A stretch of DNA of 64,000 bases from Sphingomonas aerophila (GTDB lineage: Bacteria > Pseudomonadota > Alphaproteobacteria > Sphingomonadales > Sphingomonadaceae): assembly GCF_014199305.1 (NCBI RefSeq), contig NZ_JACIJK010000001.1:434001-498000 (forward strand), in the 5' to 3' direction. Each line of letters opens with the position of its first letter. The stretch's first letter is position 1. The notes below the pieces were generated by a model. That model did not search any database. It saw only the letters and a list, made by a program, of their open reading frames with translations, and was not told where the DNA came from. Position numbers and translations under genes: made by a program. Shown here one piece after another: positions 25,320 to 34,343 of this stretch.

Positions 25320-27419
25320 GTGTCGCTAAACGAAATCTTCGGATCGGCCTTGTCCGGACTTGGGGCTGCCCAGGCCGGCTTGCGAACCGTGTCAAACAAC
25401 ATCGCCAACGTCGGCACGCCGGGTTACGCGCGCCAGAAGCTGTCGGTCACCACTGCCGTCTCCGGTGGCAAGGTCAACGGCGTCACTGTCGGCGAAACGA
25501 GCCGGGTGGCGGACCGCTTTCTGGAAACCACGGTGTACAAGCGCGCCGGCGATGTGGGGCAGGCGGACGTCACCTCCTCCTATCTCGACCGATTGCAGGC
25601 GCTGCTGGGCGCTCCAGGAGCGGACTCCGGCCTGCCCGCACAGCTCGACGAAATACGATCGTCTGCGATTGCGATGACGGCCGACCCGAGTTCGGCGCAG
25701 GCGGTGGCAGGCTTCACCAACAATGTGCAGGACGCGATCGGGTCCATGCAGCAGCTCTCAAGCGACGTTTCCGCCCTCAGGGGCGACGTCGAGTCCGCCG
25801 TGGGCCAGAGCGTCGACCGTATCAACGCGCTTTTGGTGCGGGTTCATGGACTGAACGACGAGGTCGCGCGCCTTGAAGGCCTTGGTCGCAGCACCGCCGG
25901 CCCCGCCGATCAGCGCAATTCGGCGTTGGAAGAACTCGGCGGCCTCATGAAGGTGTCGGTTCGTGACCAGCCGGATGGGCGCGTCACGGTTGAAACTGCC
26001 TCTGGCCTGCAGCTTCTAGACCGCCGGTTGCGTCAGCTTTCCTACCCCTCAGCCGGCGGCGGCATCGCACAGCCCGACTACCAGGGCATCGAAATCCGGT
26101 TTGCAGAAGCGAATGGTCAGATAGGACCGGCAACGGGCGACAAGATCGATTCCGCGTCGGTAGGTGGCCGGCTGGGCGGATTGCTGGACCTGCGCGACCG
26201 CTCCCTGCCCGCCTTTGCCGAAAAAATGGGCGTGCTGTTTGGCGGCCTTGCAGAAACGGTGAACGCCGTTTCGAATGCCGGAACCACCGTGCCCGCCCCT
26301 GCCGAGCTCACCGGCAACACGACGTCGCTGATCGGGGGCGACCGGCTAGGCTTTACCGGAGCGGCAACATTTGCGGTGACCTCTGCGAATGGTACGCTGG
26401 TGGCCAAGGCGCGCGTGGACTTCGACGCACTCGGCGCCGGCGCAACTATCGACGACGCCGTTGCCGCAATCAACGCGGGGCTGGGCGGGGCAGGCCAGGC
26501 CAGCTTTGTTGATGGCAAGCTGACGATCCGTGCCAGCGGTACGGGAAACGGGATTTCGATTTCCCAGGACCCGAACAGCCCGAGCGCCCGTGGTGGCGTG
26601 GGCTTTTCGCAGTATTTCGGTCTGAACGATCTGGTACGCAGCGAAACAAGCACGCTGACGCCCTCTGGCTTCGTCGCCGCGGACCCCACGGGTTTTGGCA
26701 CAGGCGAGACGACGGAACTGGTGCTGCGCGACTCAACAGGTCGAGCGGTAACTCGCTTCACCCTTACAGCGGCCAGTGGCGATACGTTCGGTGACGTCGT
26801 GAACCGGCTGAACCAAAGTCCGCTGGGCGGCTTTGGCAGCTTCGCGCTGGACACAAAGGGACGTCTGCAGTTCGAGCCATCCCCGGGCGTACCGGGTGCT
26901 ACGCTCTCGATTCCGTCCGACTCGACGAGCCGTTATGGCTCGGGCCGGCCTTTCTCAGCCATCATGGGCCTGACAGGGGCGGAAAGCGGCCTGTCGAGCG
27001 CGGGCGTGCGTCGGGATATCCTGGGTGATGCGTCCAAGCTGCCGCTCGCGCGCCTTCAGGAAGGCGTAGCGGTAGGCGGCAAGGCGTTGGGTGCCGCTGA
27101 TAATCGCGGTGCAGCCGCGCTTGTTGACGCGCTGGCCGGCCAGGTTGATCTCGGCAAGAATGGTAAGTCGACGCTGGACCGATTTTCCAGCCTCTTAATG
27201 GGTGAGGCCGGCACGCAGGCCAGCCGTGCGGCGGAAAGCCTGGCGGATGCCAGCGCTCGCCAGAGTGACGCCGTGAACCGCCGCGATAGCTATTCGGGCG
27301 TCAATATCGACGAGGAACTCGCCAACATGGTCGTGCTCCAGAACAGCTATTCGGCCTCTGCGCGCATCATCACCACCGCCACCCAGATGTACGACACGCT
27401 CATCGCGATGATGGGCTGA
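25320..27419 (+). CDS. flgK: Flagellar hook-filament junction protein FlgK
   Basis: First hook-associated protein, 699 residues, GTG start with AGGAAG 8 bases upstream. N-terminal ALSGLGAAQAGLRTVSNNIA and NVGTPGYARQ, and C-terminal IDEELANMVVLQNSYSASAR, are diagnostic. The middle part contains a flagellin-IN-like stretch (ATIDDAVAAINAGLGGAG). It lies between flgE and flgL. Confidence 0.96.
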   Translation: MSLNEIFGSALSGLGAAQAGLRTVSNNIANVGTPGYARQKLSVTTAVSGGKVNGVTVGETSRVADRFLETTVYKRAGDVGQADVTSSYLDRLQALLGAPGADSGLPAQLDEIRSSAIAMTADPSSAQAVAGFTNNVQDAIGSMQQLSSDVSALRGDVESAVGQSVDRINALLVRVHGLNDEVARLEGLGRSTAGPADQRNSALEELGGLMKVSVRDQPDGRVTVETASGLQLLDRRLRQLSYPSAGGGIAQPDYQGIEIRFAEANGQIGPATGDKIDSASVGGRLGGLLDLRDRSLPAFAEKMGVLFGGLAETVNAVSNAGTTVPAPAELTGNTTSLIGGDRLGFTGAATFAVTSANGTLVAKARVDFDALGAGATIDDAVAAINAGLGGAGQASFVDGKLTIRASGTGNGISISQDPNSPSARGGVGFSQYFGLNDLVRSETSTLTPSGFVAADPTGFGTGETTELVLRDSTGRAVTRFTLTAASGDTFGDVVNRLNQSPLGGFGSFALDTKGRLQFEPSPGVPGATLSIPSDSTSRYGSGRPFSAIMGLTGAESGLSSAGVRRDILGDASKLPLARLQEGVAVGGKALGAADNRGAAALVDALAGQVDLGKNGKSTLDRFSSLLMGEAGTQASRAAESLADASARQSDAVNRRDSYSGVNIDEELANMVVLQNSYSASARIITTATQMYDTLIAMMG

Positions 27420-27430
27420 AAGGAAGCGTC

Positions 27431-28336
27431 ATGACTCGCATCGCTACCATCCCGCTTCAGCAATCCATGTCGGACGCGATCCAGCGATCCCAACAGAAGC
27501 TGGCGGTCAGCCAGGCCCAGCTGTCGACAGGCAAGAAGGCGCCCGACTTCGCCTCGCTTGGTGCGCAGGCAGTGCGGAACCTGTCCGCGCACTCGCTGGT
27601 CTCGCGCGAAAAGGCGCATTCCGAGGTTGCCAGTCAGGTCGGGACGACCTTGTCGATCTATGACTCCAACATCTCGGCAATCGAGACAATGGCGAGTGAT
27701 CTGAAGCAGAGCGCTACGGCCGCTATCGGCACCCAGGACTCGACGGGGTTGCAGGATGCGATCAACGCGGCCTTTGCCCAGTTCCGTTCCAGCATGAATG
27801 CCACGGCGGGTGGCGTACCGATCTTCTCCGGTTCGCAGACAAGTTTGCCGTTCACGCCTGAAAAGCTTGCCGACACGGCTGGCCTGGCCCCTTCCAACGC
27901 TTTCACCAACGACCAGGTTCGCGCTTCGGCAAGGGTCGGCGACGGGATCGACGTGCAATACGGAGTGACGGCGAGCGAGCTGGGAACGGACATGTTGGCC
28001 GCGTTCCGCACCCTCGCGGAGGCGGGGACGTTCGGCGATCGGCCGACTGAGGCCCAAACACAGGCATTGAGAAGCGCCATTGGCCAGATCGGCGATGCAC
28101 TCGGCAACATTCGCGGCGTCAATGCCGAGAACGGCCGCAAGCAGGCACAGCTCGAGACACTGGGCACGCGTGCCGACCAGCGCAGCCTGATCTATCAGGA
28201 TGTCATCGGTCGCAACGAGGACGCCGACCTTGGGCAGGTAGCGATTGACCTCGCCCAGCAACAGGCAGTGTTGCAGGCGAGCTATGTCGTTTTCGGTAAG
28301 CTGTCCGGACTAAGCCTGGCCGACTATCTGCGCTAA
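27431..28336 (+). CDS. flgL: Flagellar hook-filament junction protein FlgL
   Basis: Second hook-filament junction protein, 301 residues, flagellin-like at both ends. N-terminal QQSMSDAIQRSQQKLAVSQ and QLSTGKKAPDFASLG, and C-terminal DLGQVAIDLAQQQAVLQASY, fit FlgL. It starts 11 bases after flgK and is followed by a strong bidirectional terminator. Confidence 0.95.
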   Translation: MTRIATIPLQQSMSDAIQRSQQKLAVSQAQLSTGKKAPDFASLGAQAVRNLSAHSLVSREKAHSEVASQVGTTLSIYDSNISAIETMASDLKQSATAAIGTQDSTGLQDAINAAFAQFRSSMNATAGGVPIFSGSQTSLPFTPEKLADTAGLAPSNAFTNDQVRASARVGDGIDVQYGVTASELGTDMLAAFRTLAEAGTFGDRPTEAQTQALRSAIGQIGDALGNIRGVNAENGRKQAQLETLGTRADQRSLIYQDVIGRNEDADLGQVAIDLAQQQAVLQASYVVFGKLSGLSLADYLR

Positions 28337-28378
28337 GCAGTTACGCCGGGCAGCATCCCGGGGCCAGAGCTGAACAGC

Positions 28379-28409
28379 AAAACGCCGGCGCGATTGCGCC
28401 GGCGTTTTT
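28379..28409. terminator. Bidirectional terminator between flgL and the TPR gene
   Basis: An 11-base perfect stem (28381-28391 with 28396-28406) closes a GATT loop. TTTTT follows on the plus strand, and AAAA precedes it so that the minus strand also ends in a T-run. It serves two converging units. Confidence 0.9.
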
Positions 28410-28447
28410 GTTGGGTGCGGAGCGGAACGGTGGGGGCGAGCGTCAGC

Positions 28448-30319
28448 TCACCCCGCCGGTTTTGGAGAAGCAGACGCAAGTTGTGGGGAAGGCGCGTCGG
28501 CCGCGAGCAGGTTCGCGATCTGTCCGGCGGGGCTGGTGGACGGCAGCGATGCCATGGCATCGGACAGAGCCGACGGGTCGATTGTGCTTACCGGCTGGGT
28601 CAGGACGTTGAAGGTTGCCGCAGTTGGCAGCCTGGCAAAGGACACCGCATAGCGTGACTTCAGTTTCGCCAAACCGCCTTCCTGCCCCAGCATAGCAAGT
28701 CCGATTGCATGGCGGAGCACGATCGTCTGCTCGACATCGTTCAGGGCTCCCGGCGCGGGCAAGTCCGCTTCACCGGCCGCCACCAGGTTCTTCCAGTCGT
28801 GCTTTTGCCAGAACATTTCGGCGGTGATCCGTTTGCCGTCCGGCACGTCGTCCAGGACGGCCAGGGCTTCGCTGGTGCGGCCGAGCAGGTGCAGCGCCAC
28901 TGCCTCGATCCGGTGGCGGTCCTGCAGCATCTGATCGGGATAGAGCACGCCATTGGTGCTGCGCAGGGCAGCCAGCGCCCGGTCTGGACGTCCAGCCAGG
29001 ATCTGCAGGCTGGCAACCCGGACCGACAACGGCCCTTGCGCGATGTCCTGGGCTCGCGCGGTCATCTGATATTGCAGCAGTTCCGCGGCGCGCGCGTACA
29101 GGCCGGCGGCCTGCAACCGACTTGCGAGGTTGTTGACCAGGAGATCGCCTTCCCCACCGGCCGGGGCAAGATCGCGGAACTCCCAATAAAGCCCCGCGGC
29201 CTTGTCGAGCGGCACGCCGCTGCCAGGAGCAAGGGAGGCGGTGAATTGCGCCCGTAGGGCTGCAAGCGTCGGGGCCGCTTCCGTACCCAGGCGGAAGTAA
29301 CGGAACAATGCGGCACCGGCCGACAGCGACCGAGCGGTATAATGCGCACCGGCGCTGAGCTGAGCTGTCATGAGGAGCGCTCGCTTCTCGATATCACCGC
29401 CGCGCCAGGCGAAGCGGATATGGTCGAGCTGCTTCAAGGCGCTTGCCGGGGCCAGTGTCTTGGAGGCGACCGCGCCTTCAAGCGCGCTAAGCTTCGCGTC
29501 CATCTGCTCTTCGGCCGTGCCGCTCAGGCCCACGCGGTCAAGGCGGAGCCGAGCTTCCTGCATCTTACCCAGGGCAAGATAGGCGCGGCCCCGAAGGAGA
29601 TTGGCGGCAGGGTCGCGGTCGCGGAGCTGGGCGAGCCATTGAACCGCCTGCGCAGGCATGTTGGCGGCCAACGCTGCGCGCGACGCGGCAAGAACAAAGG
29701 GAGCGCGCTCCCGAACGGTGCGTGCGTTTATGGCAGGAAGAGCACCGTTTACCTGCGACAGGGCGGGGCCGGCGAGCCCCGCCTCTCCCATGCTTCGCAT
29801 CCGCCACGCGCATGCCTCTGCATTGGTGGTCAGGGCGGCCCCACCGAGCGCATTCAGTGCGTCAGCATAGCGACCGAGCTGAGTCAGGGCGGCGCCCCGG
29901 GCAAGCTGCCAGCTGTCCACCAGCGCCAGATCGGGATCGTCGCTCTTCATCACGTCAAGCACGCTGAGCGCTTCCGCGCCCAGACCCTGCCCGATCAGAC
30001 TGCGGACATAGTTCCAGCGCGCTTGCTGCCGCCCGTCGGACGCAGCGCTGGCAAGCGCCGACCACGCTTTGTCATAGGTCAGAACGGGCCAGGCGTTTGG
30101 CCCCGAAAGCGTGGGCTGCTCGGCAAGCTGGGCGGCGAATCCGGGAAAGCGAGCGTGGGCTGACGCCGGTGCGGACGCAACTGCCATTGTGGTCGGCGCA
30201 ACGTTGGAGAAGGCATCGCTTGACGACTGGACGGCGGCGGTCCGCACGTCCGCTGGCGTTGCATGTCCCGCTGGCATGACGGCAGCGACCAGCAGGAGAA
30301 TAGGTTCAATCTTCGCCAT
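28448..30319 (-). CDS. Exported tetratricopeptide-repeat protein
   Basis: 623 residues from the ATG at 30319, which overlaps the stop of the upstream small gene as TAATG. A signal peptide ends near residue 20 (AGHATPA). The rest is alpha-solenoid sequence of TPR type, with repeated A-rich helix pairs such as GRYADALNALGGAAL, AGRPDRALAALR and GRTSEALAVLDDV. It is probably periplasmic. Its promoter, shared with the exported FliL-like gene at 30659, carries the same 14-base core as the fliL/flgF promoter, so a motor or stator assembly role is plausible but unproven. Confidence 0.8.
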   Translation of the reverse strand: MAKIEPILLLVAAVMPAGHATPADVRTAAVQSSSDAFSNVAPTTMAVASAPASAHARFPGFAAQLAEQPTLSGPNAWPVLTYDKAWSALASAASDGRQQARWNYVRSLIGQGLGAEALSVLDVMKSDDPDLALVDSWQLARGAALTQLGRYADALNALGGAALTTNAEACAWRMRSMGEAGLAGPALSQVNGALPAINARTVRERAPFVLAASRAALAANMPAQAVQWLAQLRDRDPAANLLRGRAYLALGKMQEARLRLDRVGLSGTAEEQMDAKLSALEGAVASKTLAPASALKQLDHIRFAWRGGDIEKRALLMTAQLSAGAHYTARSLSAGAALFRYFRLGTEAAPTLAALRAQFTASLAPGSGVPLDKAAGLYWEFRDLAPAGGEGDLLVNNLASRLQAAGLYARAAELLQYQMTARAQDIAQGPLSVRVASLQILAGRPDRALAALRSTNGVLYPDQMLQDRHRIEAVALHLLGRTSEALAVLDDVPDGKRITAEMFWQKHDWKNLVAAGEADLPAPGALNDVEQTIVLRHAIGLAMLGQEGGLAKLKSRYAVSFARLPTAATFNVLTQPVSTIDPSALSDAMASLPSTSPAGQIANLLAADAPSPQLASASPKPAG

Positions 30320-30573
30320 TACAGCAGGCCCAGCAGCGGCAGCGCCGCCCCGCCGATTGCGCAACTCGCCAGGAACAAAATGGCGAGCATCAGCCCCGCC
30401 CTTCCGGTCCGGGCGGGCACCGCGCCGGCCGGGGCGGCTACACGCCCGCCCTCATTTGCTACTGTGACCGCATTAGCGCCATCGCCCCGCCGGCGCTGGG
30501 GCACGGGCGCGGCAGCAATGGTGCCGCCGCTGACGACGCGCATGCGTCCGGGTTTCTGATCCTGGCTCATCAT
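30319..30573 (-). CDS. Small single-pass membrane protein upstream of the TPR gene
   Basis: 84 residues with an Arg/Ala-rich polar N-terminal part and one C-terminal membrane segment (AGLMLAILFLASCAIGGAAL, about 61-80), so it looks tail-anchored. It overlaps the TPR gene as TAATG, so the two are probably co-translated and may act together. It starts about 28 bases after a perfect TATAAT. No family is recognised. Either of two adjacent ATG codons (30573, 30570) may be the start. Confidence 0.65.
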   Translation of the reverse strand: MMSQDQKPGRMRVVSGGTIAAAPVPQRRRGDGANAVTVANEGGRVAAPAGAVPARTGRAGLMLAILFLASCAIGGAALPLLGLL

Positions 30574-30596
30574 TTGTCCCGAAAAGAAGACTATTC

Positions 30597-30610
30597 TTCT
30601 ATTATAGAGG
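30597..30610. promoter_or_regulatory. Shared divergent -10 element (TTCTATTATAGAGG)
   Basis: Near-palindromic TCTATTATAGA gives TATAAT on the minus strand toward the small membrane protein and TATTAT on the plus strand toward the gene at 30659. The identical 14-mer occurs at 34271-34284 between fliL and flgF. Confidence 0.6.
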
Positions 30611-30658
30611 AAAGGCGCCCGTTGGTTCGGCGCCCGTGCAGAGTTGCCGGAGCCATTG

Positions 30659-31051
30659 ATGCGAAACCTTGTCCGTCTTGCCCTAGCTTCCTCGCTGGTC
30701 GTGCCGACTGCAACCGCGTTTGCCTCCGGGGGCGACAGCGGCGTGCATCTGGTCACGATGGATGAGATGAGCGTACCGATCGTCGATGGCACGCGCACCG
30801 ACGGTATCTTGCGGTACCAGATCGTCATCGAGGCAAAGGACGAGGCCGCCGCGCATGAGCTGACAGCAAAGGCTCCGCTTCTGCGTGCCGCATCGCTCAG
30901 CGCGGGCATCGAGTTCGCGCGACTTTATGCTTCGCCCATGATGCCGGTCGATGCGGGCCGGCTTGCATCGGACATGACGGCTGCGTTGAAGGCGCAAGAC
31001 CCCCGGGTAGCGCGCGTGCTGCTGGTCAAGGTGATGGCGGTCCGCGCCTGA
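30659..31051 (+). CDS. Second exported FliL-like protein
   Basis: 130 residues from the ATG at 30659 (GGAG 7 bases upstream). A signal peptide ends near residue 22 (ATAFAS). The mature part has VDGTRTDGILRYQIVIEAKD, a helix (KAPLLRAASL), FARLYASPMMPVDA and a final strand RVARVLLVKVMAVRA. Strand, helix, dipeptide PM and terminal strand line up with the protein at 8323, so the two look like paralogs. It is divergent from the TPR pair and shares its promoter core. Confidence 0.7.
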   Translation: MRNLVRLALASSLVVPTATAFASGGDSGVHLVTMDEMSVPIVDGTRTDGILRYQIVIEAKDEAAAHELTAKAPLLRAASLSAGIEFARLYASPMMPVDAGRLASDMTAALKAQDPRVARVLLVKVMAVRA

Positions 31052-31706
31052 TTGTTCATGGGGCAGGTGTTGGTGTGCGATCCGGCGTGAGCCAAGTCCC
31101 GGCCGTTCCACCGCAGCGCAGCGGAGCTATCTAAAGTCGCGTTTCCCCACCGGTGCCTCACTTCGCGGGCGCAATCGCATCCCTGCACAGCCGCGCGCTC
31201 CAACCATTTTTGGCATCAGGTCGAAGCTCGCGAACGAGCGCATGATGAGAGTCGGGCCGATGTCGCCGCACTTGCCAGCACTCTGCGAATTGCTGGCAGT
31301 GTTGCGGCGCCATCAAGCGAACCCGCCTGGATTCAGGCCGTCCTGGATCACCGGTTACGTGCATGGGACCGTCGTTATGACTAACAACAAACCGCGCGAT
31401 CCCTCAGTCGCCAAAGTGCCTTAGCTGACGACGCGAAGCGTTTAGTCCAGCCACGGTGTAGCGCGGGAGGAGATTTGCCGACAGTTCAGGCCGCAACCGT
31501 TGCCCGTCAGCGGTGCGCCGGGCGGGCCTGGTCAGGGAAGCGTACGCTGAACGATGTTGCGCCGCGCCCCTTCACCGATGGCCAGCCCGCGCGCGGAGAG
31601 GGCTGCTTGGCCGGCCCCTCATATGCCATTGCGCTGAGTTGCATGGCTGACCGGCCCCTGCTCGCTTTCAAGGCCGGAGTTCAGGCGACGTGCACCAATG
31701 CCCAGG
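31052..31706. other. 655 bases without a convincing gene
   Basis: A plus-strand frame stays open from about 31090 to 31381 and its last 55 codons look protein-like (VEARERAHDESRADVAALAS), but it has no credible start codon or ribosome-binding site. It may be the remnant of a decayed gene. Nothing else is recognised. Confidence 0.45.
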
Positions 31707-32264
31707 TCAGGGGCGAGCTGCGATTTGACGCGGCGGCGGTGACGAGACCGCCCCGCGCCGTGCCAACGCCATGCTCAACGCCGCAGCGCCCTTCGGTGTC
31801 ATCGCACCCAGGATCATGGCGGTGGAACGCTCGCGCATTTTCTGCGCCACCTTCATCTGAACATAAAGGTCGAGACGCTCAAATACGACCGCTGCCTGGG
31901 CGGGCTTCATCGCCTGATAGATGCGCGCCAGGTCATCGAACTGGTCCGTTTGTTCTTCCGCGCGGTTGTTGCTGCGGCTCTGGGGTTGAGCGGCGGCCGC
32001 GTTTGCCTGTTGCCGGGCATCGAGATCGGCTTTCAGGCGTGCTTCGGCAGCGCGCGTCGCCTGCTCGCGAAGGTCAAGCGCACGATTGCGCTGGGCGGCC
32101 GCACGATCGCGAGAGTCGAGGTCGTGGTCTATAGCGACGCCTAGCCGCGTCTGCGACGCTTCAATGCCGGCGTCCGTTGGAGATGCCGCGCTGACCCCAT
32201 TGGCAATGGCCGAGGCTGCCGCGACAGCGGCGGTGAGCGCCAGGAGCGAGGGTCGACCGATCAT
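31707..32264 (-). CDS. motE: Motility protein MotE-like (stator-associated chaperone)
   Basis: 185 residues: signal peptide or anchor (about 1-26, ending VSAAS), a long charged coiled coil (about 45-100) and a C-terminal helical domain with ARIYQAMKPAQAAVVFERLD and AMILGAMTPKGAAAL, the MgtE-N/MotE pattern. In Sinorhizobium MotE is the periplasmic chaperone of MotC. It is last in fliL-fliM-DUF6468-motE, with a 4-base overlap, the usual alphaproteobacterial context. Confidence 0.85.
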   Translation of the reverse strand: MIGRPSLLALTAAVAAASAIANGVSAASPTDAGIEASQTRLGVAIDHDLDSRDRAAAQRNRALDLREQATRAAEARLKADLDARQQANAAAAQPQSRSNNRAEEQTDQFDDLARIYQAMKPAQAAVVFERLDLYVQMKVAQKMRERSTAMILGAMTPKGAAALSMALARRGAVSSPPPRQIAARP

Positions 32265-32641
32265 GCCGCCACCTTTGCGTCTTCACTGGCATCCGCGTCG
32301 GCTTCAGCGCCGTCTGCGATGCTGGCCCGATTGGCGTCGGCGGCTGCCTGTACAAGACGTTCGGCGGTGTTGTTCGCGATCTCGATCATCACGCCCAGCT
32401 CGTCGGCCATGCTCTTGCCCTCGTTTAGAACGCGGGCGTTCCCGGCACACTCCACCAAAGCTGCCTTTAGCTCCGACAGGACGGAACGCGCCTGAACAGT
32501 GGATCGGTCAAGGGCAGTGACTACATCGGTCAGCGCGCCTTCCTTTACAGCTTTCAGCGACCGCATCATGCGAACGCTCTGTACCAGCACGGCGATGCAC
32601 AGTGCCATGGTGAGGATGTTGGTGATCACGGCGAAATTCAT
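32261..32641 (-). CDS. DUF6468-type membrane protein of the fliM operon
   Basis: 126 residues from the ATG at 32641, which overlaps the fliM stop as ATGA and has AAGGAAAT upstream. One N-terminal membrane segment (about 4-22) is followed by a long helical, partly coiled-coil region and an acidic alanine-rich tail. The position between fliM and motE is conserved in alphaproteobacteria; the molecular function is not known to me. Confidence 0.8.
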   Translation of the reverse strand: MNFAVITNILTMALCIAVLVQSVRMMRSLKAVKEGALTDVVTALDRSTVQARSVLSELKAALVECAGNARVLNEGKSMADELGVMIEIANNTAERLVQAAADANRASIADGAEADADASEDAKVAA

Positions 32642-33654
32642 GCCCGGATTTCCTTGGCAAGGTCCGCGACAAGGCGGATTGCGATGTTGTTGCGGCGCTG
32701 GCCGATATGAGCGCGGCCCAAAGTAACACCGCCGCATTGAAGTTTGAGTGCGTCATTGGGGCTTTGGTGAAGAGTAACCGTGTCGCCGACCTTGAACTCG
32801 CTGATCTGCTGAAGCGTCAGCAACTCCTCGCCCATCACCACGTCCACCATGACTTGGGTGTTGCGGATCTCCGACGCCATATGCGCTTCCCATACATTGT
32901 CGCCCGCGAACTTCTCACCCATGAACCGCTGGCCAAGCTGATGGCGCACCGGCTCGATCGTGGCATAGGGCAGCAGCACGCTGAACTTGCCGCCGCGGCC
33001 CTCCATGTCGACGCGGAACGTCGCCACCGCGCAGATATTGGTCGGGGTGGCAATCGCGGCGAAGCGGGGGCTGGTCTCGATCCGCTCCAGCTTCATGGTG
33101 TTGGGCGTGATCGGCATCATTGCCGCGCTCATGTCCGACAACGCGAGCTCAAGCATCCGGGCGACCAGGCCCGTCTCGATGCTGGTGAAACCGCGCCCAT
33201 CGATCACCAGCGGCGCCGCGCTGCGGCGGCCGCCCAGCAAGGCATCTACAACTGCGTAGATCAGGCCGGAGTCGACCGATATCAGGCCATAGTTTTCCCA
33301 TTCCTCGACCCTGAACACGCCAATCATGGCCGGCAGCATCACCCGGCTCATGAAGTCGCCGAAGCGAATGGTGCTGATCTCCTCCAGGCTGACGTCGATC
33401 GCGTCCGATGTCAGATTGCGCATGGAGGTCGCAAAAGTGCGGACCATGCGGTCATAGACGACTTCCAGCATCGGCAGCCGTTCGTGGCTGATGACGTTGG
33501 ACTCGATAACCGCCTTTACGCCGACCTTTGTGGGTGTCGGAGCACTCAGATCGCCGAACAGTGCGTCAATGCCCGCCTGGTCGAAAGTCGCATCGCTGCC
33601 CATCGCCATCACCGGCGGATCGGGCAAGGCGAAATCGTCGAAGTCGTCGCTCAT
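32638..33654 (-). CDS. fliM: Flagellar switch protein FliM
   Basis: C-ring protein that binds CheY-P and sets rotation direction. 338 residues: N-terminal CheY-binding peptide at about 25-34 (DQAGIDALFG, matching the xSQxEIDxLL motif loosely), a CheC-like middle domain including the FliG-binding GGRR loop, and a C-terminal SpoA domain (about 265-335) with ISEFKVGDTVTL. It overlaps fliL and the DUF6468 gene by 4 bases each. Confidence 0.97.
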   Translation of the reverse strand: MSDDFDDFALPDPPVMAMGSDATFDQAGIDALFGDLSAPTPTKVGVKAVIESNVISHERLPMLEVVYDRMVRTFATSMRNLTSDAIDVSLEEISTIRFGDFMSRVMLPAMIGVFRVEEWENYGLISVDSGLIYAVVDALLGGRRSAAPLVIDGRGFTSIETGLVARMLELALSDMSAAMMPITPNTMKLERIETSPRFAAIATPTNICAVATFRVDMEGRGGKFSVLLPYATIEPVRHQLGQRFMGEKFAGDNVWEAHMASEIRNTQVMVDVVMGEELLTLQQISEFKVGDTVTLHQSPNDALKLQCGGVTLGRAHIGQRRNNIAIRLVADLAKEIRA

Positions 33655-34193
33655 TGCTGAACAAGGTCCTGAATGAGAACGTCTTTCACATAGCCGGTGC
33701 CCAGCGTGGAGTTGGCGCGAACCAGCATCTCTTCCTTGATGCGAAACACCGCGGCGGAGCCCGCCAGATCCTCGGGTCGAAGCTCGCGAAGGAATGGTTG
33801 ATAGGCATCCAGGAGCAGCGGCAGTTTGCCGGTCAGTGTGTCGGGCGTAGCCTTTGCGCCAGGGACCAGCATGAAATGCAGCTTGATGAAGTGGGTCCCG
33901 CCATCTGCATTGCGCAGATTGACGACCATGGCTGGCACGTCGACGAACTGGTCGGCGCCCCCTTCGCCATGGCCGCCTTCCTCCTTGGCGGCTTCACCAT
34001 GGTCAGCCTCGGCGGTGTCGGCGGCCTCGGCGTCCTTGCCACCCATGAACGCATAGGCGCCGCCGCCGCCGCCGAGCAGCAATACGCCGGCCGCGGCAGC
34101 GATGATCATCCGCTTGCGCTTGTTCGGCTTGGCTTCGGCGGCATCTGCGGCCCCGCCAACCACGTCCGTGCTGACTTGCTTGTCTTTCGCCAC
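33651..34193 (-). CDS. fliL: Flagellar stator-associated protein FliL
   Basis: Single-pass membrane protein forming rings around the stator. The GTG at 34193 is preferred to the ATG at 34271 because that ATG would lie at the transcription start and its peptide is not FliL-like; 180 residues. A basic N-terminus (KPNKRKR) precedes the membrane segment (about 29-48), then a His/Glu/Ala-rich linker, and the periplasmic domain from VPAMVVNLRN to KDVLIQDLVQQ. It heads fliL-fliM-DUF6468-motE. Confidence 0.95.
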   Translation of the reverse strand: MAKDKQVSTDVVGGAADAAEAKPNKRKRMIIAAAAGVLLLGGGGGAYAFMGGKDAEAADTAEADHGEAAKEEGGHGEGGADQFVDVPAMVVNLRNADGGTHFIKLHFMLVPGAKATPDTLTGKLPLLLDAYQPFLRELRPEDLAGSAAVFRIKEEMLVRANSTLGTGYVKDVLIQDLVQQ

Positions 34194-34270
34194 TGCGTCT
34201 TCGCCTCTTTCGCCACCTGCGCTGCAGGCCGTTGATTTTGCTCCGGAGCGAACCCGCCCCGCGATTTCCA

Positions 34271-34305
34271 TTCTATTATAGAGGGGCGAGCGGGCAGTTT
34301 TTGCC
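34271..34305. promoter_or_regulatory. Divergent control region of fliL and flgF with GGCA-N5-TGCC palindrome
   Basis: The 14-mer TTCTATTATAGAGG (34271-34284) supplies TATAAT on the minus strand toward fliL. A palindrome (34293-34305, read GGCAAAAACTGCC on the minus strand) is centred about 21 bases from that box, near position -33, where it would overlap the -35 contact. No other -10 box is evident for flgF, so the same element may serve both. Confidence 0.6.
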
Positions 34306-34343
34306 TAGTCGCAGCGAAAACGAATTTTTCCAGAAGGCTCCGG

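Noticed and set aside
34194-34271. ATG at 34271 as the FliL start
   Set aside because: It would lie at or next to the predicted transcription start, and the extra peptide is not FliL-like. GTG at 34193 fits the basic N-terminus.
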